Shown here: positions 10,698-22,800 of the stretch, piece by piece
Numbering within the stretch: position 1 is the stretch's first letter
How the letters are laid out: each line of letters starts with the position of its first letter
NCBI RefSeq assembly: GCF_010093815.1
Contig: NW_022985554.1
Span: forward strand, 156,999 to 220,998
Origin: Pseudovirgaria hyperparasitica
Taxonomy: Eukaryota; Ascomycota; Dothideomycetes; Acrospermales; Acrospermaceae
DNA length: 64,000 nucleotides
Reading direction: 5' to 3'
The notes under the pieces: generated by a model
The model's database searches: none
What the model was told of the DNA's origin: nothing
The model's input: the letters and a program-made list of their open reading frames with translations, nothing else
Translations under genes and position numbers: made by a program

Positions 10698-11748
10698 TTA
10701 TAAAACTGGCTTCTTCTCCTCAAGGCCAGACTCGCCGCGCAATCTCTGCACAACAGGTCCGAACACAAACTCCCCCTCCGCGTCCTTCTTTAGACACGGA
10801 CTATTACGAATGGGCAAGAACCAATCGACGTATGAATCTCCCAAGACCTGCTTACAATTTAGGAGCGGTCCAAGATCCCACACGTTCTCTCCCGGGGAAG
10901 TGTTCTTCGCTACCCGATCCGCGCCCGTTCCAATCGCCAGCCAATGCACAACATGGCTCTTGTTCAGAACTTCAATCGTGGTGCGATTCGCAAGGAGCAT
11001 GGGGATATGCGTGGCCAACATTCCGAAACAGAAGAAGCCAAATACGGCAGGAAGCACAATCGCGACAACCCATTGACCTGGTATGCTGCCAGTGACTCGC
11101 TTCCTCTCCGCCACCAAAACCGCTGAAGTGATTAGGCAGAACAGGCAGTCTAGGAACGCATATGCTAAGAACTGTATGAAGAACTTGTATGTCGTTTCCC
11201 CAAGACACCCGCCGACCCAAGGACAGAAATGATCCATTTTGCGCACGCAACGTCCTAGCTCAGAACAATGGTGGGTGCGATCAGGTTTCCAGTTTTTGCA
11301 TGTATAGCACCATATCGGCAGTTTTTCGTCCACCGAGACACAGATGTAAGCAGCTTTATTGTAGAATTCGTCCAGGCCGCCGCGGTACGAAAGAGGTGAG
11401 GCATCATCGGGACCGAATGGTATCAGCCCAGGGTTGGTGCCGAGGGTCGAAAGGATACGGAAGTACGGGAGAAACCATGCAAAATAAAGGATAACAGTCA
11501 CTACGATGATAGCAATGGCAGGGCCGTCACGACCTTGTCGGAGGAGATAATTGGCTGTGTGGATATAAGTTAGTATAGGTGTCGCGGACAGACGGCTGTG
11601 CTGCAACCTTACCTGCGAATTGTCCGATGAGAAGATAGCTCTCGTAAGTAGCGATACCAATAACGAGAAATGGAACGACTAATGCAGTCCAGACCACAAT
11701 GCGCGAAGCTACGCGCTCGCCTTGAGACATGATAGGGGGGGTTTCCAT
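10698..11748 (-). CDS. PFA5: DHHC-family palmitoyltransferase, PFA5-like
   Basis: Two exons: 11748-11613 and 11554-10698 (330 aa), joined by a GTAAGG...CACACAG intron that restores the frame at GQFA-NYLL. Four membrane segments fit the DHHC fold: two before the zinc domain and two after (VVAIVLPAVFGFFCFGML among them). The Cys-rich domain reads CYTCKNWKPDRTHHC ... RCVRKMDHFCPWVGG, with the catalytic Cys near residue 156. The signature is DHFC rather than DHHC; as I recall, fungal PFA5 proteins also carry DHYC or DHFC, so this need not mean inactivity. The role is S-palmitoylation of membrane proteins, probably at the endomembrane system. The frame continues above the ATG only through a TTG; a second ATG at 11730 is an alternative start. 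Confidence 0.82.
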
Positions 11749-12275
11749 CCTTATAAGCAGGCGATATCGTTGTTCCGGCTTTCGGGACGGTACTAGGCGT
11801 TTCAGAGCTTGCACAGGCTCAGACAATTGCTATATCGACGTCCAGAATGCATGGAGATGATGATCAGAGCAGTTTGCCGAGCAACTGAATTGTCTCCGAA
11901 GTGGTGGAGTGGGATGATAGAAAACAACGTGAATTAGGGTTGCGCCAAAGCAGGTAATAATGCGCGTCACGAATCCGGCCGAGATCTAGATTCATTCAAG
12001 CTTACGCTTACCTTTTCTAGTTAGTGGGCTGAAAGGAGAGGCATCTTTGTCCACTCTAATATGCGCTCTATACCACTGTGCATATAACACTCAATTACTG
12101 AGAGATAGAGATGCGCGTTTTTGCCTACGCTAGTACACTCTTAGGAGATTCTTGTGTCGGTCGAAGAGACATAAATGTCAGCCTGGCTCCGCAGTACCAC
12201 CATTCACTCTTACATCTTATTATTCTAGCATTCACACAAGATCAGTCGGTTTGCTTCGGTACAGAATTATGAGAC
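11749..12275. promoter_or_regulatory. Upstream region of PFA5-like gene
   Basis: 527 bp between the PFA5-like start and the lipase stop, both genes on the minus strand. It must contain the PFA5-like promoter and the lipase 3' end. No specific site recognised. Confidence 0.45.
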
Positions 12276-14185
12276 CTAATCACCCTCCTTCTTTTTAGCT
12301 TTCTTTTTCTTCCTGCCTTCCGCACCACTACCAGCTCCAACTCCAATCTCGACCTCCCCCTTACTCACGCCCCCCACCGGCCGACTTGCACCCAAACTGA
12401 TTCCTTTGAGCCCATAATTATCCTTCAGATGATCCGGTGTACCTCTTGACCCCGGCCGTGGGCTTGGTGTCGACTCTCGTGCTCGCTCCACGTCTGTTCC
12501 GCCTATCTCATCAGACGACCACCAGCCTGCTGTCTTTCCAGTCAAATGCGACGCAGCCGGCGACTGTGGTTCTTTCGCAGATGCGATCACCCGATCAGTT
12601 GTGGATGTGGGAGTGCTTGGGATTCGGGAGCTAATGCTAGGCAGGTTTTCCGAAAATTTACGGCTGGCGAGCGGAGAGGTAGGCGAGTCATACGCGTCCT
12701 CATCGGTCGTATATGGTGCACTAAATGATGGTCTATTCATGAGTTGTGCCGGAGGTTGCAACCGTTGGTGGGTGCGGCGCTTCTCTGGGTCGGTGTATGT
12801 GTCGAGGGCCTGGAATACATGCGGGAAAACAAGTTTATCGACAGTTGATGCCCAGAGGAAGTCCAAATGCTCGTAGTGTGAAACCTCCTTTGCAGTGGTA
12901 TGCGCCGGAAGCTGTTGCAACATGACATTGATGTCGACAAGCGAGTCAGACCCTCCGTAGACCAGAACAATTGGAGTCTTGATGTTGCGGGTGGGGAACT
13001 TGGCGACCTTGTAGTATTTGCCGCCCGTGCTGAAAGAGAGCGGTCCTTGGACTTCGTCATCGTACATCTGGAACTTTGCATTGCGCATGATCTGGAACCA
13101 ATGCACCACACTCTTGGTGGAGGTAAAGGAGTAGAGGTGTGGATATGCAGCAAGCTTCTGATGTGGCGAAATGTTTTGACCACGCCAGTTGAAAAGGAAA
13201 GTAAGAGACATGTCGATAAGACGAACAAATATGGGAGGATACAAGATAGCCTGCCACATTGTAGCGGAGCCCAATATAGCTCTTCGTCCAAATGCAAGGA
13301 ATAGAAGGTTAGGCGACGCTTTAACGAATGTGTCGACAACGGAACTGAAGACACCTTTCGGGCTCATGGCAGGTGCCAGGGCGATAAATACATCGATTTT
13401 ATCGTTGAGTGGCGGACTGACGGATAAAGCTGCAAATGCCTGAGCAGTCCCTTGGGAAAAGCCTATGTAGCTGAGAGACGATTGGTGTGTTGTTTCGAGA
13501 ATGTAGTTGACCGAATCAGGAATGTCGTGAAAAGCAAATTGATCCATGCTGAAATTCCAAAACTTGACATCCGCAGGGGAGCAATTAATACTCTTTTTCG
13601 AGTACTTGTTCCCTCGATTGTTGCCAAGCTACACAGATTAGCGATCCACCTTTCTCTACAGACAGCATCAGAACGTACCCAAACATCATAACCCTGCTCG
13701 ACCAACAAGAACGGGAGTACACGCTCTTTCTCAGTTATGCAAACCCAGACATCGCTGTTCATAAGCAGACCATGGTGCATATAGACGACCTTCTTCTTCA
13801 GACTATCCGGTCCGCTATTAACCCTGACATGCTCTTCACCTTTCCTCCAGCCCAAGCGGTGCAGACCTAATAAATACCCGTCCCCAGTCTGCACTATATG
13901 TTCCTCTGCATAGTATCCATACAATGCACATAGCTCCACAAAGTCCTGAGCCTGAGCGATGGGCGAGGAAACGTTCTTTTTCTTATTGCGACTGCGTCGG
14001 CCTGCGGGAGATGAGAGGTGATTGAAGGCTCGACGGGAACCGCGATAGAAGAATCCGATGATTGGCGTGGGCAGTGCAAGGGTAATTATGCTTATGATGG
14101 ACTCGACGAATATAAGGACCATGGAGAGCACGAGGGTGACAAACTCGTAGGCATGTAGGCGACCGATGAAGGGAAGGGGTTGCAT
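12276..14185 (-). CDS. Membrane-anchored acid / sterol-ester lipase (Tgl1/Yeh type)
   Basis: Two exons: 14185-13679 and 13628-12276 (619 aa). The intron (GTACGT to GTGTAG) joins GYDVW to LGNNRGNKYS, a conserved lipase-core sequence. An N-terminal hydrophobic hairpin (about residues 15-45) anchors the enzyme, followed by the AB_hydro_lipid region (AQDFVELCALYGYYAEEH). The catalytic triad is visible: GFSQGT (Ser about 227), YGGSDSLVD (Asp) and HYEHLDFLWA (His). The C-terminal 150-180 residues are Ser/Pro-rich with a Lys-rich end (KKKKAKKKEGD), typical of fungal members. The predicted role is hydrolysis of steryl esters or triacylglycerol at lipid droplets or membranes. The frame upstream offers only GTG and then a TAG, so ATG 14185 is chosen. 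Confidence 0.87.
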
Positions 14186-14670
14186 GTCGGAGACGCCCGA
14201 AGGCACAAGCGACGGGCCTTCTACGTCGTGATTGTAGGACGTAAGGACACAAGAATCGTCTGCCCAGTGGCAGAGGCTTGGCTGCGTTGACAGTAGTGAG
14301 AGTCTTTTGAGAAGAGGAAGATTGCTATGCTCCGTCCAGACATAAGTTGTTGGTGTGGAGCATTGAGCTGTGGGCAGGGAAGGACCCTGAGCTAACGTGC
14401 TGAACCCGTTGGGAAATCGGCATGTGAAAGCGTTGGTTACTGCAGATGAGATGACGTCGCGTCGTCAATGCTGCCAAGACTGAGCACGTGCCAGCGGGTG
14501 TCACGACCGTGCTCTGAGAAATATTGACAACTACAACAAAAGGTGATACGAGAAAGCAAACGCACCTCCAATACCTGACGATAGCCTCCGTCTCAACACT
14601 CGCACGTTTCGTCCAATGATTAGGTGACACGACGTCCACAAGTTTGACTTGAGAACCCCACATTGCCATC
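14186..14670. promoter_or_regulatory. Divergent promoter, lipase / COA5
   Basis: 485 bp between divergent ATGs. Antisense ORFs in it show no motif. It presumably holds both promoters; no factor site can be named with confidence. Confidence 0.5.
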
Positions 14671-15194
14671 ATGCCGAGCTCATGCAAAGATATCCGTACG
14701 TCTTCCAAACGCACTCCGTCAAACATATCTGCAACCAGTCTCAGGCGGGCCTGTGTCAGTTGAAGACATTCACATCAACTCACTAATTATATTATCGCTC
14801 CATAGGCACAGCCCTTGCGGCCTGCCTCCAAGAATCCGACTGCGTAATGGTGTCCCGCAACAGCGCCGCCGACTGTCTCCGCGAACCGCTCGTCAACACT
14901 CTGCCGCCCAAGTGCGTACAGCTTAAACACACATTCGGCGAGTGTAAGCGCGGCCTGATCGACATGCGCAAGCGCTTTCGAGGCAATATGCCCATTAGCG
15001 TGAGCAAAGAGCTGGAAGGAGGCGGCGCACAAGAGGGAAAGATGTTGTATGCAGGTCGGCCAGCATATTCATCGAATGAGGGTGGTGGTGGCCGGGAGAA
15101 GGGACCGATGAGTGAGAGTGATGCAGAGCTGATTGAACGCGAGCGACAGATCAATGCAGGGACGTTCAAGGGAGATTTGAGGGATAAGGAATAG
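14671..15194 (+). CDS. PET191: Cytochrome c oxidase assembly factor Coa5/Pet191, twin CX9C
   Basis: Two exons: 14671-14695 and 14806-15194 (137 aa). The 25-nt first exon encodes MPSSCKDI; the donor GTACGT and acceptor CATAG restore SCKDIRTALAACLQESDC. Two CX9C pairs are visible (C5/C15 and C46/C56) with further Cys at the usual places (SDC, ADC), the hallmark of Mia40-imported intermembrane-space proteins. KRGLIDMRKRFRGNMPIS matches Pet191. The tail (GRPAY ... ERERQINAGTFKGDL) is longer than in yeast but usual for filamentous fungi. The role is assembly of respiratory complex IV in mitochondria. Confidence 0.9.
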
Positions 15195-16319
15195 GTGTCA
15201 GGGCAAAGGGGTGAATGGAGGCGGATGATTGGAGGTAGAATACACAAATGAAACAGTAGGATGTTTTGAGGACGTGTCTTGCGGAACACGTATGTACATA
15301 TCGCTATAGTGCGTCCATTTCCATAGCGTTCGCAACGGGCCGGAATCCCAGCGTGTGCAGCCAGAATTTTGACAGGACACAAACATCAGAGCACGCAAAT
15401 GTGCAAACTAAACTCCCAGCTTTTCTGCAACCCCTTTTTGCCCGTGGCTGTGCATAAGGCAGAAGCAGCCCGGTGGTGATACAGGTCATGTGACACCTGA
15501 CATGCCCCAACGGTGCAGCACTGCAAGCCTCACCCCTTCCACTGCTCAGGCAGATGTCAGACGTATCTGCATCACCAACAACAAAATCTAGTAACCGGCC
15601 AGGATTGTACAGGGCACAGACGGAGAGCCGCTCTGCGTCAAAGATCACAAGGGCGGATTACAATCTTCCAGAAGGTCTCACTGATGCAGCAGGGGGGCCT
15701 GATGCCTGTTCAGGCAAACGACGGGGCGGAAACATATACTATCTAGGGCACGAAAAGGGCGAACGCAGGTGGACGCGATGGGGCTGATTGCAGAGTTGCG
15801 TAACGAGAAATTCAGCGACAAAGGGGATCGCAGTGGAGGGAACTGAGGGTTAGTCGCACATGGGCGGAATTGGATTCACCCTTTGACACGCCCTAGATAT
15901 CGAGACATTGAGTGACGTATGTAGAGTTTCTCAGTAATGAAGTAGCTTGAGTTGTATGCTTAGAAGAACATGTAGAAGACTGAACCTCGAAGGGAGATAA
16001 AAAACACAGAAGGCTTAAAGTTGCTAACGACTAAACAGAACAGGGAGACCGAGAAATGACAGAATGCTCTAGCACTATGAAAGTGTCTTTGCGTCAATGT
16101 CTAGATCTATGGTATTTGCGAGAATGCTGCAAGTGTATACATGAATATCGCGTTACATAGTGACATGATTTCGAAACCAAAATGCAGGAAAATGGCAGGG
16201 CGGAATAAAACGTGGCGTGGCAGTTCCCCAAGAAGGCCGAATCACTGGCAGGGCTTCGTTAGCGGCTGTAACTTAGAGTGATGAAGTGTTTGTGTGGGGT
16301 GTACACACTCTCAAGCCCA
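15195..16319. other. Intergenic; one weak 77-codon ORF
   Basis: About 1.1 kb past COA5. The only ORF with a clean ATG context is 15554-15787 (+, 77 aa, begins MSDVSASPTTKSSN, hydrophilic, no motif). I do not call it a gene. Confidence 0.4.
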
Positions 16320-16592
16320 TTATCTAGGTCCTACTGAGCCTTGACCTTGGTTGCGATGCCCCTGATGGTCCGGAGACTGAGCCTGTTGTGGCGAAGGTAC
16401 CACGACAACTTGTGACCAATGAGGACATTGATCACACCTTTGGTGACCACAATTGAAGGTCATGCAGGCCGGATGCCAGCCAACCCTTCCCCAAAATTGC
16501 ATGCAGAAATGGCATCTCCAGTAGTATTCCTCTACTATCTGTGGTGGCTGGACAACAATGGCTGAGCCAGGATTCTGTTGTTGCTGAGACAT
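16320..16592 (-). CDS. Small zinc-knuckle protein (90 aa), function unknown
   Basis: A single-exon ORF from ATG 16592 to TAA. After a Gln-rich start (MSQQQQNPG) and a Val/Ile stretch comes a compact metal-binding motif: WRCHFC, then HPAC, then NCGHQRCDQC, i.e. Cx2C ... Hx2C ... CxHx2Cx2C. I recognise this layout from many small unnamed fungal proteins (typically W-x-C-x2-C-G ... C-G-H-x-R-C-x2-C) but know no function. A Gln/Pro-rich tail follows. A second copy with the same ligand spacing may lie at 18228-18539 on the same strand. The surrounding region is otherwise gene-poor, so expression should not be assumed. Confidence 0.6.
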   Translation of the reverse strand: MSQQQQNPGSAIVVQPPQIVEEYYWRCHFCMQFWGRVGWHPACMTFNCGHQRCDQCPHWSQVVVVPSPQQAQSPDHQGHRNQGQGSVGPR

Positions 16593-18227
16593 AGAGTCGG
16601 CGTTGTAGAGTCTTTACAGAACAGGAGTAGTCAATGACAGATTCCAACGGAGGCGATGAATTGTTGCGAAAGCAAGATGCAGAGATATTGTGGAGTGACA
16701 ATGCTACGCGTGTGGATATGTTACGCTGTGGAGAGATAAGGATAGACTATAAGGTGACTCCTCGAAAGGTTTGAAGTTTCTCAAAGATTGAGGTAAATAT
16801 GTAGGTAGACACGAGTAAACTTGATCGAGTGAAGTGGTGTTTAGAAAGAATGAAGACGACGTGAACAGCAGCGACGATGCTAGATATAGACAGATTCTGA
16901 AGTGCGCTCATATTTAGATAGCTCAGATGTATAGTAACTTAGAAGGCATACACACCGCGGTGCTCGCAGCGACACCTTCGACACGTCACTGTACTGAGCA
17001 ATGGATAACAACACAGCCCGGGCAGATTCGGGCGACTTCTTCGACGCAATTCCGGGCTCGTTCAAGGCGTGCTCATCCCATCTTTTCGGTCCCTCCGTTC
17101 CAGTCAAATTGTCGTCAACGTAGAGTGGATCAGCCACCAACGTGCGTCCATGTAGGTCCACGAGAAGGGCAAGTTGTTCTGTGCACCATCTTCGGCTGTG
17201 CAGGGACTGCTGTCTTTCTGAAGACAATGGCACCGCATTTCAAGATCTAGGATCCTCCATGATGTCCGGGCGCGATACAAGCATTGGGCAACATCGCAGC
17301 CTCGGGCTCAGACCAGGAGTTCGCCGCCCCTAGGGCACTCTACTCGTCTCTTGGGAGCTTCTGGAATAAGGGCAGAGTAGCCGGTAGGAGTCATTGGGAA
17401 CTGACGAGAATATAGCTGTGCCCCCGGTTTGGCTTGCCGCAGCTATGGCCATCCGGAGTAATTAATGTGAGGACTATTTGAGATGGTTAGTCAGAACATG
17501 ATGAGAGGTGGCTGGAAGTTCTTGAGCTAGTAGGCAGTGTTCCTTGGTTGTGGGTAATGACTTTGGGTCTCGGATTCGGGGTAGAACGCATGCAGGTTTG
17601 TGCAGTTTTCTCTGTTCAGGCAACGGGCTCGGAACCCAACGCAAGGTTACATTACACACTGGGCTTGTTGCCTTCATTGAGAATAGCATATGAGGTAAGA
17701 CTTCGCATAAGAAGAGTGAAATAGGTCGTACTGCCTGAGCGAGCGATCTCCAGATGTTCGACTATTTGTTTGTTTTAGGATTTAGAAGTGAGAAACAAAG
17801 ATGTATATAGTGATGACCCTTTCCAAAAGGAATAGAAACTGTCCCTTGTACTAATATGCGACGATTTTATGGAGGCCAAAGTTCACATTCTATAGATAAT
17901 CGAAGTTTGAAGGGGAAATGTATGATGCGACAACAAACTAGACTTGATCCAGATCTGACCGGCACAGTCAGCCGGAGATGACTTCCTAAGAATAAAGAAG
18001 AGACCATAAATACAATGTGAACTGTGATTTGACAGAAAGGGAAAATGACTACAGAAATTGAACATGCAAAAAGTTGCTGGAAAAACTGGAATCTGCTAGG
18101 GGTATCTCATGCACGCATGGATGGAAGAAGCGGGTGACTCTATTCAATGATCAGCTACCAGCGCAGTATCACTTTGAGCAGCACCTACCAGTCGAGGTCT
18201 CAATATCCGGAGCGCAGCAGCCCTTCA
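16593..18227. other. Gene-poor stretch between two zinc-knuckle ORFs
   Basis: 1.6 kb with only short overlapping ORFs on both strands and no motif or convincing splice structure. It must contain the promoter of the 16320-16592 gene if that gene is live. Confidence 0.45.
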
Positions 18228-18539
18228 TCAGGTCTGATGATAGACAAAGGTACAGGCAGGGCAGCATGGTCGTGTACAAAGAATACAAGCCTTGTGCAAG
18301 ACATAGTCGTGGGGACCATAGCCACAACCGCAACAGTACCAGTATGTGCGCGTCTCTCCGTCGGCAGCAAGAGCACCAGGGCCATACGCTGTCCCAAGCA
18401 GATGGCATGGCTGGTCGTGGACAGGTACGTGCACACAAGGTGTTGGCCGGGAAATTTGTACCGAGTCATCTGCCCCAAGACTTCGGCTGCACACAATGCT
18501 TCGTGACCGTGGAAGGTCGATGGTAGTCTGTTGTTGCAT
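18228..18539 (-). CDS. Probable second small zinc-knuckle protein (about 103 aa)
   Basis: From ATG 18539 the frame encodes MQQQTTIDLPRS and ends in a Cys-rich block: YWYCCGCGYGPHDY, then HKACILC, then CCPAC. Spacing (CxxC ... HxxCxxC ... CxxC) matches the motif at 16320-16592, and both proteins begin with a Gln run. The frame is also open to an earlier ATG at 18635. The middle (SVQISRPTPCVHVPVHDQ) looks less coding-like and could hide a short intron. GHxRC has become TRPCC here, so one ligand of the usual set may be missing. It may be a live paralogue or a decaying copy. Confidence 0.4.
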   Translation of the reverse strand: MQQQTTIDLPRSRSIVCSRSLGADDSVQISRPTPCVHVPVHDQPCHLLGTAYGPGALAADGETRTYWYCCGCGYGPHDYVLHKACILCTRPCCPACTFVYHQT

Positions 18540-19307
18540 GAGCTTACGGGAGCCTGACGGTATTGTGCAGTAGCAGGAACGAACTTCAGGGACGATCGAT
18601 ATCGTCACTTGTCTGTCGGATGGCTGGTTGTCCATGTTAAGAGAGTAAATGCAGATTCTAGGTAGAGGTATATAGTATATGCTCGTTGTATGAATTCCTT
18701 GGAACGAATTGCCGTCTCGCTCTGGGCAGAGAACTTAGACATCTTATATCTTCTTCTCATCAGTGTCCCACTACCAATGTGGCAGTGACTCTTGAGTAGC
18801 ATTCTTATCCTGGATGATTGTGAATATACTAGTCTAGTGCACACACGAGCGTGGCCAGCGTTGCCCTTGCCCTATTGCGAATGGAAAGGCGAGCGAACGA
18901 CAGTGCGACGGTCTGTTTGAAGCCAAATGGTTATCCGGAAGGATCACTCCTCAGCCCTTTCTCCTGCTTTATGGGCCATGACACGAAACCTAAAAAGGAA
19001 AGAGTCTTGAACATAGCGCAACATATAGTAGGGCCATACACAGAGGCAGAGCCCAGACAGTTCGAAGATGTGTCTGAGGTTGACATAGGCGGATCGAAGT
19101 GCCAAGGTCCGAATTGCTTCAGCGGTGGAACTTTTCAAGGCTGGGGCTTCGCAATCTGGATTCGTTCGGCGGAGGTCCGCGGTGAGTGTTCCAATGCTTG
19201 CAACGCTGTCCAAAGCACAGTAGAATTACCGGTCGCACTGTAGTGCGCGGTCGCCCTATGTGGGACTGGTCTCAATCCAAGGTTATATGGGAAAGCGTGG
19301 TGACAAG
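18540..19307. other. Gene-poor spacer
   Basis: About 770 bp. ORFs on either strand around 18851-19243 are mutual shadows without motifs. Nothing supportable. Confidence 0.4.
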
Positions 19308-19820
19308 TCATCTCGTGTTCCCAGACGGGCCCATTCTGTTATGACGTACCTGCAGCATAGCCCCCCCGTCCTTTCGGTCAGATACTAGTTTGATTACGCA
19401 TAACAGGCTTGGAAGAACGCTGACGAAGTTCATATTACTCCGCACAGAGGGCAATCTGATGTGAACAGCATCTGCGACAGCAGTTACTAGATGCAAAGGT
19501 CTATAATCACGGAAGGGCATATACAGAATTGTAGCACTGCAATGAGAGCATTGCACAGTGCGGTTGTCAAAGTGTTCTCCTACACAGAATCGCGCTGCCC
19601 ATCTGATTTGCTGAGGTCTTAATTCTGATAGTAATGAAAAGATTTCATTGTCGTAGCGTCTGAGAAATGATTCCGAGGATGAAACTGTAATGTAAGCGAA
19701 TGAATAGTGAGCACATCCAAAACCAGATACAGATGGACAATTTATGACCCTGTCACCGTTGATTAGAACGCCGGCTTCCCGCGCCTCCCACACGGGCGTG
19801 CCATGATCCGGAGTTGTCAT
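19308..19820 (-). CDS. Orphan ORF, 170 aa, hypothetical
   Basis: A true ATG at 19820 opens 170 codons on the minus strand (MTTPDHGTPVWEAREAG). The middle has a possible metal-binding pattern, FCVGEH followed by VQCSHC and then FRDYRPLHLV, which distantly recalls a zinc-ribbon, but I recognise no family. There is no signal peptide or membrane segment. It could be a gene, one exon of a decayed gene or chance; its size is only modestly above chance for this GC content. Confidence 0.25.
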   Translation of the reverse strand: MTTPDHGTPVWEAREAGVLINGDRVINCPSVSGFGCAHYSFAYITVSSSESFLRRYDNEIFSLLSELRPQQIRWAARFCVGEHFDNRTVQCSHCSATILYMPFRDYRPLHLVTAVADAVHIRLPSVRSNMNFVSVLPSLLCVIKLVSDRKDGGAMLQVRHNRMGPSGNTR

Positions 19821-22800
19821 AAGATTGAACGGCGACAGAACCCAAAGGAGTAGCGCAGGACCAAATTGGAAGGACGTGCTCGTGAATTGATATCTAGGGA
19901 TAGCAGTCAGCCTTGCACATTTTAGTCAATCGTCAGTAGCTACGCTCAGTAAAATTTAGGTTGCAACTCAAATGTAAGGTATGGAGACTAGACAGGCCGT
20001 GAGAATCTACATTGCCCTAAACAGTAATTACCAGATCCGGACCTTGTCGATGGCACTGAAGACCTCATGGGGCCACATTCGTTCTTTGGGCAAGGAAAGT
20101 ACATAACGACCCAGTTGGTGAAGCTTCATTTTGCCTCGTTTGCAAGCCTCATCAGCACATTGGATGATGTAGCTTAAAACAAGAGTGGTAACGAATGTAG
20201 AATTCGAACTTTTGGAGGTGTGCGCCTGGTTTAAGTAAGTCCTGCTGGAGGCTCAACTACGGCTGTACAGATTATGCCCGCAGATTCTACTTTGCATCAG
20301 CAGCATGGCTTCAAAGACCTCTTGAGAGGCAGGTTAAACGGCAGGCTTCACCACGGAGCTACTAGAGGCTAGTGATGAGCAACATCTCGCGTGAGCAGGA
20401 AGTTTCCGTCTGTGATAGGTCAGCCTAGCCCTCCTGTCAAGGATATAGAGAGGAATATTTGCCTTAAAGCTATGGCATAGGAAGTGACCAGTCCTGATCG
20501 AACGAGTTATACTGGCTCGGTAAAGTTCATGCAGGCAAACGACAGCATGAGGTGAGATATGTAGAGTCTTGTGACGATCGATATTCCATATTTGCTTCAC
20601 CGGCGATGCATGCAGCCATCTGAGGGCTACTGGGGCAACAAGAGGCCTGCAAGTAAGCTGTTGTGAAGAAGCACTGGCCAGTGAGGGAAGAGTGAGGTTG
20701 CGACCAAGGAAACCCATCCATTCTGGTTGTGGTACGTTGGCAGGCAGCAGGCAACAAGTGACGCGGGTAACCATACCCGATTAAGTTGAGTGACGACGAC
20801 CTGTGTTGCCTAATCCATGGATGCGACGCCGTCTTATGAATGCCGCGAAAGAAGACAGCTCGGAAATTTTCATGATGCTCAGTCTCATGATCTATTATTG
20901 TTGAAGACTGTAAAATCTCAGGCATATAGACAAAATCAGATACGAGAGGTGGTCCACGCAGTATCTTCAGTTCCGGTTGCAGTCGTCTCTAGCTATAACG
21001 AACTAATTACTGCAATATTTACGGATGGAGGGATTAAGTATGTGACATTAATGAAAGAACAGGTTCAAATGGCATTCATCGATAGGCTTTCTGTGATTAG
21101 AGGCTTCGTGAAAGATTCAAACTGGAGTCGAGGCCTTGGAAATAGTGTATGTCACCGACCGACTGCAAACTTAGGTGGCGCGCTACTTCGATCAATCGTG
21201 CAGGGCTTCATGGTCCGTAAAACGTATTATAGTCAACACGCGACTCGAAGAGGCTGATACAGACACTGAGAAAGAACATTCGGAGCGTTCAGAGATGTAC
21301 ATGCTCTGAGAAGAATAAGTCCTCGTATATGGTTATCACGTGTTTCACTATAATAGGACTAGTCTGAGCACAACCTTAAGCTGTCGTCAACGGTGATGAG
21401 CTATCAATCAATTAGGCTGGCATCAGGTCAAAAAGGTATCAAAGTGGATTTGGACCTTGGAAGCCAACCAAAAACATGTCTTGGGGCGGCGGAACGTGTA
21501 GTGCACTTCGTCCAAAGACTAAATTTCTCCCAAACGGACGCAAAGTCCAAGGATAGATGTCAACTTAGCATGAACGGTCATGCCACCCGGGACCAGATGG
21601 ATCTAGCCAAGCAAAGTAACCTGCACAGTGTATGGCATTCCCTGCACGAGTAGCAGAATAAGATCTTTATCTGATTTATGCTTTACTTCTATAGCAAAGG
21701 ATGGCGGTCTAAGCGGTACAGCAGGTGAGCGTTTGTGGAAGGCTGCATACACGTTGTCGGAGGTACGCATGCGACGTTGAACGACGGCTTGACCTGTAAG
21801 CCCACGTTACGATGAGATAGGCAGTGCTATTCTCGTGGTGGCGTGGTGCAGCGCATAGCGCAGGGACAAAAGGGACAAGGGATACGCGTGTTTCGAGTTA
21901 CTGTAGGAGTGGAAGTCGCTTAACGGTCGCTGAGCCTGGTACTACTTGAGTGACATTGAGTCGTTTCACGATCGGAGCAAATATTGTGATATAGCTGCAA
22001 GCGGTGATCTATTTAGGATCATGGACATGCAAACCCCGATTGTGGAGTTGAACGAACGCACGAGCATTCGACAACATGGGCCGTCCATAGGAGATCAGAC
22101 CCGCGTTACGGAAGTCCTGTCCAAAAGGCTAGTATGTCGAGCTTGATTGATCATTGAGTGTATACCGCGACTACATTTAGAATGACTCGTATACAGACGT
22201 GTGAAACAGAGGCTTAAGCACCTCAGCATGAGCGGTATTGCGCATTGAGGTGCGACGAGCATTTTCTGAAAATGCCGATACAGATTGAGTAGAGCCTAGA
22301 GAGTTCGAGTAATATCGTTTAAGCTGGTAATAATGGCAGAGGAATATTTGACTGTAGCAGTTAAGGTATAAGATTTAGCGTGCTACACAAGCTGCCGTGA
22401 AACCGCATGGCACTATGGAGGATGACGAGGAATGAATGAATGAATTGCGTCGTTCCAAAGCCTTTGCATACGTGCAGATAATTAGCCGATGAGACTGGTC
22501 AAGTGAGAGGGAAAGATTGGATAGACATAAGTGTAAGGTATGGGGAATCGAGAAGTTGTATAGATCCGCTCAAACCTCCAGAAGAGGAAGTTGCTCCTAG
22601 ACTCGGGTGTCAGATCCCAGTCGGGAGCGACAGCATCCTCGTGCCGAACCGAGACCCTGATGAAGGAAGTTATAGGTGGGATGGGATGTGGGATTGAAGG
22701 GTCGGGCTCCTATGATAATGCTGGGAGTGGAGGTGATGTGCCAAGGTGCGCAACAGTAGCAACGTATTTGGACGGGGACGGGCCCGTAGGAAAGGTGCAC

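Noticed and set aside
15554-15787. 77-codon plus-strand ORF with a fair ATG context
   Set aside because: Too short to separate from chance, no motif, and no neighbouring exon found.
20334-21257. Overlapping ORFs on both strands (146 aa each) as possible genes
   Set aside because: They lie on both strands of one gene-poor interval, contain no domain, and neither shows neighbouring exons with consistent splice sites.
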